DNA from: Candidatus Aminicenantota bacterium
Lineage (GTDB): Bacteria > Acidobacteriota > Aminicenantia > UBA2199
Assembly: GCA_030671465.1 (NCBI GenBank)
Contig: DAOVIP010000146.1
Coordinates: 1-5,717, forward strand
Direction: 5' to 3'
Length of the DNA stretch: 5,717 bases
Positions within the stretch are counted from its first letter, which is position 1. Each line of letters opens with the position of its first letter. The notes beneath the pieces are model-generated. The model did not search any database. It was not told the DNA's origin and saw nothing but the letters and a program-made list of their open reading frames with translations. This document shows, one piece after another, positions 1 to 5,520 of this stretch. The translations under genes and the position numbers were made by a program.

Positions 1-2
1 CA

Positions 3-467
3 TTCAGGGGGGTGGAACGGCGAATGAGGGTGATCAGGGAAACAGGCCAAACCCTGTTTCTGGAAGACTTTGCCCACCACCCCACCTCCATCGAAAACCT
101 GCTGAAAAGTTTGAGAGAAAGTTATCCTCAAAAAAAGATTGTAGCCCTGTTTGAACCCCGGAGCTGGAGCCTCAGGCGAAATATATTTCAGGATAGGCTG
201 TCCAGCAGCCTGGCCAATGCCGATGAAATTTGCATCAAGGATGTTTACCAGAGGGAAAAGATGCCTGCCGAAGAGACTCTGAATGTGGAACAACTGAAAC
301 GGGATCTGGAAAAATCAGGCAAGACCGTACGGATTTTTAATGATTATGATGAAATAAGGGATTTTTTAAAGGGTATTGATTGTACCCGGGATCAGGTGAT
401 TGCTCTGATTTCCAATGGTGATTTCGGCGGCATCCCGGCCTATGTTAAAAAGTTGGAATTCAGTTGA
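3..467 (+). CDS. mpl: Mpl ligase, C-terminal part (UDP-N-acetylmuramate:L-alanyl-gamma-D-glutamyl-meso-diaminopimelate ligase), 5' truncated
   Basis: This is the C-terminal part of a Mur-ligase-family enzyme that attaches recycled murein tripeptide to UDP-N-acetylmuramate in the cytoplasm (peptidoglycan recycling). The reading frame is open to the window edge, so the true start lies upstream; the GTG at 12 and ATG at 24 are internal codons. The fragment begins with a FRGVERRM-like stretch, followed by EDFAHHPT, then FEPRSWSLRR, and ends with ISNGDFGGI. These are the signature segments of the Mpl/MurC C-terminal ligase domain, and the FEPRS and SNG-FGG segments favour Mpl over MurC. The stop codon is TGA at 465-467. 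The visible part is about 154 residues, roughly the last third of a typical Mpl of about 450 residues. The next gene begins about 31 nt later on the same strand, so co-transcription is possible. MurC is the main alternative, less likely given the FEPRS and SNGDFGG motifs. Confidence 0.88.
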   Translation, partial: FRGVERRMRVIRETGQTLFLEDFAHHPTSIENLLKSLRESYPQKKIVALFEPRSWSLRRNIFQDRLSSSLANADEICIKDVYQREKMPAEETLNVEQLKRDLEKSGKTVRIFNDYDEIRDFLKGIDCTRDQVIALISNGDFGGIPAYVKKLEFS

Positions 468-498
468 AAAAACCTTTTATATATTTTATTATTTTCAG

Positions 499-1275
499 AT
501 GGGCATGATTAAATTCCCCGGATATTCAAGGCGGGTCAGCGGCTGGATTCTTTTTTTTGTTCTGGTTCCGGTTTTTTTAAATCCGGTTACGTGGAACCTG
601 AAAAAAAAGATCTGTCCGCTATGCCACCGGGACAGTCAGTATTACGTACTGGGATCCTATGGCGGATATGTTCACTACCGGGATTCCCGCTTCGAATTGG
701 TGGAGTTTCCCCATGATGAAGAACTGGCCCTGTATACCTGTATTCACTGCGGGTATTCTGTTTTTATGGAAGATTTTTCTACCAAATTAAAGCGGAAGAT
801 TCAGAAAAAACTGAGGACTGTTTTGGCTGATTTTCGATTTCCCAGAAAGGTTGAAAATTATGCCAGAATTCCGATTTCCGAAAGGTTGGAACTGGCCGAA
901 TACTGCTATGCGGCCGGGGTCAGCTGTGATTGTGCGCCCTTCTGGATCTGGTTCTATCCGATCAAGGCTTATCATGTGGCCAAGGCCGATAAGGCCGAGG
1001 AGGCCAGAAACATCAGAATCAAAACCCTGGGTCTGGTGGAATCAGCCCTGCTGCGGCCGAAAAATCAGGGAATCCAAAAGGAACTGGTCATGGATGCCGG
1101 TATTTTGAAGTACCTCACCGGTGATAAGGAAGGCGCCCTGATGTTGTTGAATGATGCCTTGTCCATGACCTATAATCACAGAGAGCTTTCAATGGAAAAC
1201 AATGACAAATACAACCGGTATCTTGCTGAATTTATCGGTGAATATCTGCAAAAAATTTCAAAAAAATCACAATAA
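499..1275 (+). CDS. DUF2225-like protein with N-terminal membrane segment and two CxxC pairs
   Basis: The product is about 258 residues if the ATG at 499 is used. Residues 15-32 form a hydrophobic segment after K5, R11 and R12 and before a KKK cluster, so it is either an uncleaved anchor or a signal peptide. Cys pairs C39-x2-C42 (CPLC) and C81-x2-C84 (CIHCGY) probably form a zinc-ribbon-like site. The block LYTCIHCGYSVFMEDF resembles DUF2225 proteins, whose function is not established. Residues from about 115 onward are mostly helical and end in a TPR-like stretch (KYLTGDKEGALMLLNDAL). The start is uncertain: in-frame ATGs lie at 415, 442, 499 and 505, none with a convincing Shine-Dalgarno. 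I prefer 499 or 505 because earlier starts would overlap mpl or add a Tyr/Phe-rich leader. The membrane segment is unexpected for what I know of this family, so the side of the membrane on which the zinc site lies is open. Confidence 0.75.
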   Translation: MGMIKFPGYSRRVSGWILFFVLVPVFLNPVTWNLKKKICPLCHRDSQYYVLGSYGGYVHYRDSRFELVEFPHDEELALYTCIHCGYSVFMEDFSTKLKRKIQKKLRTVLADFRFPRKVENYARIPISERLELAEYCYAAGVSCDCAPFWIWFYPIKAYHVAKADKAEEARNIRIKTLGLVESALLRPKNQGIQKELVMDAGILKYLTGDKEGALMLLNDALSMTYNHRELSMENNDKYNRYLAEFIGEYLQKISKKSQ

Positions 1276-1370
1276 CCAAGGTTTTTTTCCCGGGGAGAAG
1301 TTTTTTTTTAGCTGACCAATAAACCTTTCATGGATAATCAAAGTCAAATCAATATAGGAAAACGGTATTC

Positions 1371-1375
1371 AGGAG
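1371..1375 (+). promoter_or_regulatory. AGGAG close to the sigma-factor ATG, a start-deciding but imperfect RBS
   Basis: AGGAG lies only 2 nt before the ATG at 1378, closer than the usual 5-9 nt. The alternative ATG at 1330 has no Shine-Dalgarno-like sequence at all. The other clear starts in this window (1896, 2588, 4428) have full AGGAG or AGGAGG sites at 4-7 nt, so either choice for this gene is weak. Together with the protein alignment, this site tips the choice to 1378. Confidence 0.4.
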
Positions 1376-1377
1376 TC

Positions 1378-1899
1378 ATGAACGAAGAAGATATTATAAA
1401 GAAGTGTCAGCAAAATGATATGGGAGCCTTTAAAATGATTTTTGAATTTTACTCACAATCGATGATGAGAACAGCAATCCGAATTCTCAGAAACCGGCAG
1501 GATGCCGAGGATGTGGTGCAGACCACCTTTCTGAAAGTATTTCGAAATATAAAGCGTTTTCAGTTTAAATCAAGGTTCAGTACCTATTTGTACCGTATTC
1601 TGATTAACAATTGCTATGACTCCTTGAAAAAAAACCGAATCCAGACGGACAGTCAGGAAATGGAAACCCTGGCCCTGAATCCGGTACCTGGCCAGGCCAT
1701 GGAGCTGGAGGCTGCCATTCAGAAACTTCCCCAGCGTATGAAAACCTGTTTTGTCCTGTTTGCCATCGAGGAATTCAAACAGGATGAAATTGCCCGGCTA
1801 CTCAATTTGAAGGTGGGAACGGTTAAAGCTACTATTTTCCGGGCTAAACAGCATTTACGCAGAATGCTGTCCGATCAGTTAAAGGAGGGGCAGGCATGA
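1378..1899 (+). CDS. ECF-type RNA polymerase sigma factor (sigma-70 family)
   Basis: This group 4 (extracytoplasmic function) sigma factor has 173 residues, the normal size for the family. Residues about 17-80 are the sigma-2 domain, with the region 2.2 signature RNRQDAEDVVQTTFLKVF at about 39-56 followed by FKSRFSTYLYRILINNCYDSLKK, which covers the -10 recognition and melting region. A short linker precedes the sigma-4 domain at about 110-165: LPQRMKTCFVL, then a helix-turn-helix with DEIARLLNLKVGTVKATIFRA that reads the -35 element. The start at 1378 gives MNEEDIIKKCQQND, a typical ECF N-terminus; an ATG at 1330 would add 16 poorly family-like residues. The stop overlaps the start of the downstream anti-sigma gene (ATGA), which implies translational coupling and control by sequestration. 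Which ECF subgroup it belongs to cannot be decided by eye. Confidence 0.93.
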   Translation: MNEEDIIKKCQQNDMGAFKMIFEFYSQSMMRTAIRILRNRQDAEDVVQTTFLKVFRNIKRFQFKSRFSTYLYRILINNCYDSLKKNRIQTDSQEMETLALNPVPGQAMELEAAIQKLPQRMKTCFVLFAIEEFKQDEIARLLNLKVGTVKATIFRAKQHLRRMLSDQLKEGQA

Positions 1900-2534
1900 A
1901 ATGTGAGATGTATAAAAAGTTCCAATTGGGCCGGATTGGAGATAGGGAATATGACCTTCATGAAAAAGCCTGCCCGGCCTGCCGGGAGATGCATTTTCAG
2001 GATAAACAACTGTTGTCTGCGGCCCGAAAGCTGAGAGTACCGGTCAATACGGTCACATTATGGGACAAACTGGAATCCCGGCTAAAGGCTGAACTAAAAA
2101 CCAACCGTTCCAATGAGAAAAGTCGGACGAAATTGAAAATTCCAATTCAATTGGGATTCTTTCTGAAAGCGGCCGCCTTTCTGATAGGCATTGGTCTGCT
2201 GGCCCTCTTTTTCTGGAATTTGTCCGGGAAGCAATCCTCGGGATTGCTTTCCCAACAGGCCTTGAACAAAGTTGAGGAGACCGAGCGCTCCTATATAGCT
2301 GCCATTGATGAGCTTGAAAAGCAGTCCGGAACCCGGCTGGATATCATGGATATCGAGTTGTCCTTCCTTTACCGGGATCGGCTGGATACCATTGATGAGC
2401 AAATCCAGCGGTGTCAGAATGCCTTGAAAAAGAATCCGGCCAATCATCAGGTTCGCCGCTATTTACTGGCCGCACTGCAGGACAAGAATGATACGCTCAG
2501 GGAGATTGTGGCTTTTGAGCCTGAATCCACCTGA
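1896..2534 (+). CDS. Zinc-binding, single-pass membrane anti-sigma factor
   Basis: This 212-residue protein is the probable inhibitor of the sigma factor directly upstream, with which it overlaps by 4 nt. A full AGGAGG site lies at 1883-1888. The N-terminus has the zinc-binding anti-sigma pattern H22-x3-C26-x2-C29, with C3 as a likely fourth ligand. A basic linker (residues about 62-91, rich in Lys/Arg) leads into one membrane helix at about 88-107, which places the zinc motif in the cytoplasm and residues 108-212 outside. The outer part is helical and charged. It contains a Tyr/Ile-Asp-Glu-Leu-Glu stretch (about 133-142), then LDTIDEQIQRCQNALKKNPAN and a final LLAALQDKNDTLREI helix. I recognise this layout from anti-sigma factors of Acidobacteriota-like genomes. 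The outer domain is the likely sensor or the target of regulated proteolysis, but no signal can be named. Confidence 0.85.
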   Translation: MKCEMYKKFQLGRIGDREYDLHEKACPACREMHFQDKQLLSAARKLRVPVNTVTLWDKLESRLKAELKTNRSNEKSRTKLKIPIQLGFFLKAAAFLIGIGLLALFFWNLSGKQSSGLLSQQALNKVEETERSYIAAIDELEKQSGTRLDIMDIELSFLYRDRLDTIDEQIQRCQNALKKNPANHQVRRYLLAALQDKNDTLREIVAFEPEST

Positions 2535-2544
2535 CCGGAAGCAC

Positions 2545-2556
2545 CCTTCATGAAGG
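2545..2556. repeat. Perfect 12-bp palindrome between anti-sigma and solenoid genes
   Basis: CCTTCATGAAGG is its own reverse complement and sits in the 53-nt gap between the anti-sigma stop (2534) and the Shine-Dalgarno (2577-2583) of the solenoid gene. As RNA it could form only a 4-bp stem with a CATG loop, and an A-rich rather than U-rich sequence follows, so it is not a good intrinsic terminator. An operator for a dimeric regulator or an RNA processing site is possible. Chance is also possible. Confidence 0.35.
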
Positions 2557-2587
2557 ATAAAATAAATATTAAACACAGGAGGTCAAC

Positions 2588-4237
2588 ATGATGAAAAAAA
2601 TTCTTTACTATTTACTGATAATGCTCATCTTTATAATGGGATTGCTGGGCAACTGTAAGCTTTTTGCAGGTCCCAAAGAACACAAGGAAACCCGGAAGAT
2701 TAATAAATCCATTGAAGCTTCTCCGGGAAAAATCCTTACCATTGATGCGGAATTTACCGATCTCATTATCGAGGGGGCCAGAACCAATCAAATATCCGTA
2801 GAGGGTCTACTGGATGTCAGAAATTCGGATCCCGAGTATCTGAAATCCCATCTGGAGAACACCCGGGTGTTACTGGAACCCTTTGGAAACGGGTATCGCT
2901 TGATGCTGGACTTTCCTGATGTGAATGTCGATATACGAAGAGGCAAGAAGCGGAAACGGATCGAAGGGGATTCCAAGCACATACGAACCAGACATTTCAG
3001 CATTTCTACCTATGCCCGCCTCCGGATTAAGGTGCCGGCCAGCCAATCACTGGAGATTGATAACCGCTATGGGGATATATCTGTCAGAGGAATGTCCGGA
3101 GATATTCAGATCAATAACACCTCGGGTGAAGTGAATGTAGATCATTGCCGGGGAAGCCTGGACATCAAGAACAATTATGCTTTGATCGCAGTCCGGCATT
3201 TCAAAGGCCGGGTCAGGGTAACGGGCAGCAGCTGTCCGGTTAAGCTCACGGACATTTCCGAGAGTGCTGTCATTCATACCAGTTACAAACCGATAACGTT
3301 TGATGGGATCGGTGGAAATCTGGAGATAAAATCCCAGAGCTCAGTGATAACCGGAAAAAATGTAAGTGGTAATTGTCAGATTAAGGCGTCATATAAGGGC
3401 ATTACCCTGGAGAATATTTCCGGAAATCTGGTTGTCGATGGACAGAGTTGTGCGGTCAAGGTGACGGGAATCGGAGGAAATGGGGACATTGAATCCAGCT
3501 ACAAACCGGTAGAAATATATGATGTGGTCGGAAGATTGAAAATTGCCGGACAATCCTGCCCGGTTACCATTAAAAATGTCGGTCAGGACACCCAAATCCG
3601 ATCCTCCTATAAAAGTATTGTTGTCAATGGGGTGAAGGGAAAACTGGATATTGACGGCCAGTCCTGTCCGGTGTTCGGTTCAGACATCAATGGAAGCATT
3701 AAGGTGGTATCCTCATATAAGCCCATAACACTGGACCGTTGCGAAGGGTCGGTGAACATCCGGACCACGTCGGGAATTATCATCCTGACCGATATCAAGG
3801 GCGGGGTTAAGATTTATTCCAAGTATAAGCCAATTGTAATCAACCGGATCGGAGGAAGCCTGGAAATAGATGGTGATTCTTGTGCGGTTAAGGTGGATAC
3901 TGTAAAAGGAGATGTGAATATTAGAAACTCATACAAGTATGTTATTTTAAAACATACATCATCTTCAATCAAGGTAAAGGGAAATTCCAGTCCCATTGCA
4001 GTTACGGATATCAACCTCCTGCCTTCAGGTAGTAAGATCGAACTCACCACTACCTTTAAAACCGTTAAATTATCTCTTCCTGCACAGCTTCAATTTCAAA
4101 TAACCGCTTATTCTACCTATGGCCGGATCGATTCGGAATTTCCGGTTCTGCTCCGTTCGAATCCCTCTCCAGCGGAAGCAGGAAAAATACCGGTTTTCAT
4201 CAAAACCAGCAAGGATATTATCATCAAAAAAGATTGA
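2588..4237 (+). CDS. Exported DUF4097-type beta-solenoid with 18-residue coils
   Basis: The 549-residue product has a strong AGGAGGT site at 2577-2583. ATGs at 2588 and 2591 are both usable. Residues 1-27 are a signal peptide (KK, long hydrophobic core, probable cleavage after A27 in KLFA-G). C23 does not sit in a proper lipobox because Asn is at -1, so a lipoprotein is unlikely. Residues 30-150 form a beta-rich head with a basic patch at 117-124 (RRGKKRKR). Residues 153-476 are 18 uninterrupted coils of 18 residues, each roughly G-x-L-x-I-x-x-x-(Y/S)-(K/C)-P-I-x-L-x-x-I-x. A five-residue insert (477-481), a further coil (Phe490-Lys491 in the Tyr-Lys slot) and a capping region with STYGRID (about 509-515) follow. 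The pattern fits DUF4097, a putative adhesin-like beta-helix family with no defined biochemical activity. Its position after the sigma/anti-sigma pair suggests shared transcription. It is probably periplasmic or cell-surface. Confidence 0.85.
   Translation: MMKKILYYLLIMLIFIMGLLGNCKLFAGPKEHKETRKINKSIEASPGKILTIDAEFTDLIIEGARTNQISVEGLLDVRNSDPEYLKSHLENTRVLLEPFGNGYRLMLDFPDVNVDIRRGKKRKRIEGDSKHIRTRHFSISTYARLRIKVPASQSLEIDNRYGDISVRGMSGDIQINNTSGEVNVDHCRGSLDIKNNYALIAVRHFKGRVRVTGSSCPVKLTDISESAVIHTSYKPITFDGIGGNLEIKSQSSVITGKNVSGNCQIKASYKGITLENISGNLVVDGQSCAVKVTGIGGNGDIESSYKPVEIYDVVGRLKIAGQSCPVTIKNVGQDTQIRSSYKSIVVNGVKGKLDIDGQSCPVFGSDINGSIKVVSSYKPITLDRCEGSVNIRTTSGIIILTDIKGGVKIYSKYKPIVINRIGGSLEIDGDSCAVKVDTVKGDVNIRNSYKYVILKHTSSSIKVKGNSSPIAVTDINLLPSGSKIELTTTFKTVKLSLPAQLQFQITAYSTYGRIDSEFPVLLRSNPSPAEAGKIPVFIKTSKDIIIKKD
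3044..4015 (+). repeat. Coding tandem repeat: 18 units of 54 bp (nine 108-bp double units)
   Basis: The solenoid region of the preceding gene repeats every 54 bp without a single indel for 18 units (residues 153-476). Successive units alternate between a Tyr type (core SSYKPI) and a Ser-Cys type (core GQSCPV), so the true unit is 108 bp. Examples of the Cys core occur near 3442, 3550 and 3658. The DNA copies are clearly diverged while the key residues are kept. This points to an old duplication held by selection rather than a recent slippage array. Confidence 0.85.
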
Positions 4238-4315
4238 TCTGAAATGAATTATCGGTCTTTTAAAGGGCAGTCATTGCACTTCAGAAAGGCAGGCTTTTCC
4301 AATACTAAGTCCACT

Positions 4316-4339
4316 AATTGATCCCTTGGAAAATCAATT
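4316..4339. repeat. 7-bp inverted repeat in the 190-nt intergenic gap
   Basis: AATTGAT (4316-4322) and ATCAATT (4333-4339) are perfect inverted copies separated by 10 nt. The centre-to-centre distance is 17 bp. No T-run follows, so a terminator for the upstream gene is unlikely. It lies about 28 bp upstream of the candidate -35 element at 4367, where an activator or repressor site would be plausible. The arms are AT-rich, so chance occurrence is a real possibility. Confidence 0.3.
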
Positions 4340-4366
4340 CACCACAAGAATAAATTTTCCTCCCGG

Positions 4367-4391
4367 GGAACTTTTCGTCATCTGTATCGTT
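4367..4391 (+). promoter_or_regulatory. Candidate ECF-type promoter (GGAAC-N16-CGTT)
   Basis: GGAAC at 4367-4371 is followed 16 nt later by CGTT at 4388-4391. This matches the general form of ECF sigma promoters (an AAC-containing -35 and a CGT-type -10). It sits 36 bp before the ATG at 4428, leaving a leader of about 30 nt that contains the AAGGAG ribosome site. An ECF sigma factor is encoded 2.5 kb upstream in this window, so it could be the cognate factor. This is a single-site match by eye. Confidence 0.4.
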
Positions 4392-4427
4392 GAATAGAAA
4401 AGAATCCCACAAGACAAGGAGTGAATC

Positions 4428-5456
4428 ATGACCATGACCAGAGTTATTTTAATCGTATTGATTTTTTTACAAGCCGGATATGTCGTTGGAAATCATTCTG
4501 TGGTAATACCTGAATTGTCAAGGCCGGACATACTTGTTGTAAGATATGACCGAATTTATATTCTTGAAAAAACCGCCATCTATATTTATTCACTGGATGG
4601 ATTCAAATTACTGAAGAAATTCGGCAGGGCCGGGGAGGGTCCCCGGGAGTTCAAAACCAATGTCATGGGCGCTCCCATGACCCTAAGTTTCCACCGGGGA
4701 GATATGGTGGTGAACAGCTTGAATAAACTGAGTTATTTCAGCCCGGGTGGTGATTTTATCAAAGAGGTCAAGAACCCCCTGGATGTCATCCTCAGCCTGA
4801 TTGGGGATAAATATGTGGGGATGGGGCCTGCCCCTGATCAGGATAATCGGTACCTGATCAGTTTTCGCCTCTTCGGAAGTGATTTCAAGCAGGAAAAAAT
4901 ACTCCATCGTACCGATTTGAATGTCAATAATCCCCGAAAGATCCTGCTGCCCATGCCGTGTTTTACCTACAATCCAGCTTATCATGACAAAATCTATGTG
5001 GTGTCCAGTGCAACGGAATTTTCAATTGATGTTTACAATACAGATGGTATCAGAGAATACAGCATCCGGAAAGAGTATGAAAAAATTCCCATCTCCGAGC
5101 GATATCAGCGGGAAACTCATGAATGGTTCAAACATGATCCCCGGTTCAAGCCCATGTATGAATCCATGTTGAAAAAAGCCCTCCATTTCAGAGATCATTT
5201 TCCGCCCATCCGGGATATACAAGTGGTTGAGGATACTATCCATGTGATCACCTACAGGAGGAAAAACAACCTCTGGGAATTCATATTGATAGACCTGAAA
5301 GGTCATGAAAAAAAGCGGGTTTTTATTCCCCTTGACACCTATATTCCCTTCTCTTATTATCCGGTACTCTATTCAGTATTCCGCGGTAACGTGTATACCC
5401 TTATTGAGGATGTGGATAATGAAGTCTGGAAACTGCACATCACTCCATTGAACTGA
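4428..5456 (+). CDS. Exported 6-bladed beta-propeller-like protein
   Basis: The 342-residue product has an AGGAG site at 4417-4421, 6 nt before the ATG; the ATG at 4434 is an alternative. Residues 1-21 are a signal peptide with a hydrophobic core (VILIVLIFLQAGYVV), so the protein is exported. Propeller-like features are the strand-rich repeats RIYILEKTAIYIYSLDG (42-58), a GRAGEGPREF loop (66-75), KLSYFSPGGDFIKE (100-113), KIYVVSSATEFSIDVYNTDG (188-207) and DTIHVITYRR (269-278). The glycine-rich GxxGEGPxEF loop is typical of the 6-bladed beta-propeller family seen in Bacteroidota and Aminicenantes-type genomes. A charged helical stretch at about 214-258 interrupts the blades. The protein has no visible catalytic motif, so its role is unknown; binding of a ligand or partner outside the cytoplasm is the usual guess. 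It may be controlled by the ECF-type promoter just upstream. Confidence 0.72.
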   Translation: MTMTRVILIVLIFLQAGYVVGNHSVVIPELSRPDILVVRYDRIYILEKTAIYIYSLDGFKLLKKFGRAGEGPREFKTNVMGAPMTLSFHRGDMVVNSLNKLSYFSPGGDFIKEVKNPLDVILSLIGDKYVGMGPAPDQDNRYLISFRLFGSDFKQEKILHRTDLNVNNPRKILLPMPCFTYNPAYHDKIYVVSSATEFSIDVYNTDGIREYSIRKEYEKIPISERYQRETHEWFKHDPRFKPMYESMLKKALHFRDHFPPIRDIQVVEDTIHVITYRRKNNLWEFILIDLKGHEKKRVFIPLDTYIPFSYYPVLYSVFRGNVYTLIEDVDNEVWKLHITPLN

Positions 5457-5520
5457 CCGGTTAATCAGTTCTTCCCAAGATTTCCTGATCCTAAAGATCT
5501 TCAGAGAGATTTGATTTCGG

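Noticed and set aside
851..1108. An 85-codon open frame inside the DUF2225-like gene
   Set aside because: It lies wholly within a better-supported gene in another frame, and its product is rich in Arg/Pro/Trp with no recognisable pattern, as expected for a shadow frame.
2094..2447. A 117-codon minus-strand open frame opposite the anti-sigma gene
   Set aside because: The plus strand encodes a recognisable anti-sigma factor here. The minus frame has no ribosome site or family motif.
2648..2659. Possible lipobox around LLGNC in the solenoid signal peptide
   Set aside because: Asn at the -1 position is not accepted in normal lipoboxes; an ordinary signal-peptidase cleavage a few residues later fits better.
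3044..4015. Regular 54/108-bp repeats considered as a CRISPR or satellite array
   Set aside because: The repeats are diverged at the DNA level, in frame, without spacers, and fully explained by a coding beta-solenoid.
4271..4300. Hairpin around AAAGGCAGGCTTT as a terminator of the solenoid gene
   Set aside because: The stem is only 4-5 bp with little GC and no following T-run.
4327..4356. Sigma-70-like boxes (TTGGAA with TAAATT) upstream of the propeller gene
   Set aside because: Only 4 of 6 bases match in each box with 18-nt spacing. In an AT-rich gap this is expected by chance and is weaker than the ECF-type match.
4683..5306. Minus-strand open frames opposite the propeller gene
   Set aside because: They are short and unrecognised, and lie opposite a plus-strand gene with a signal peptide, ribosome site and family motif.
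5457..5520. Possible bidirectional terminator between the convergent genes
   Set aside because: Only short broken inverted repeats are present (for example GATC-N5-GATC at about 5487-5499), with no GC-rich stem or T-run.
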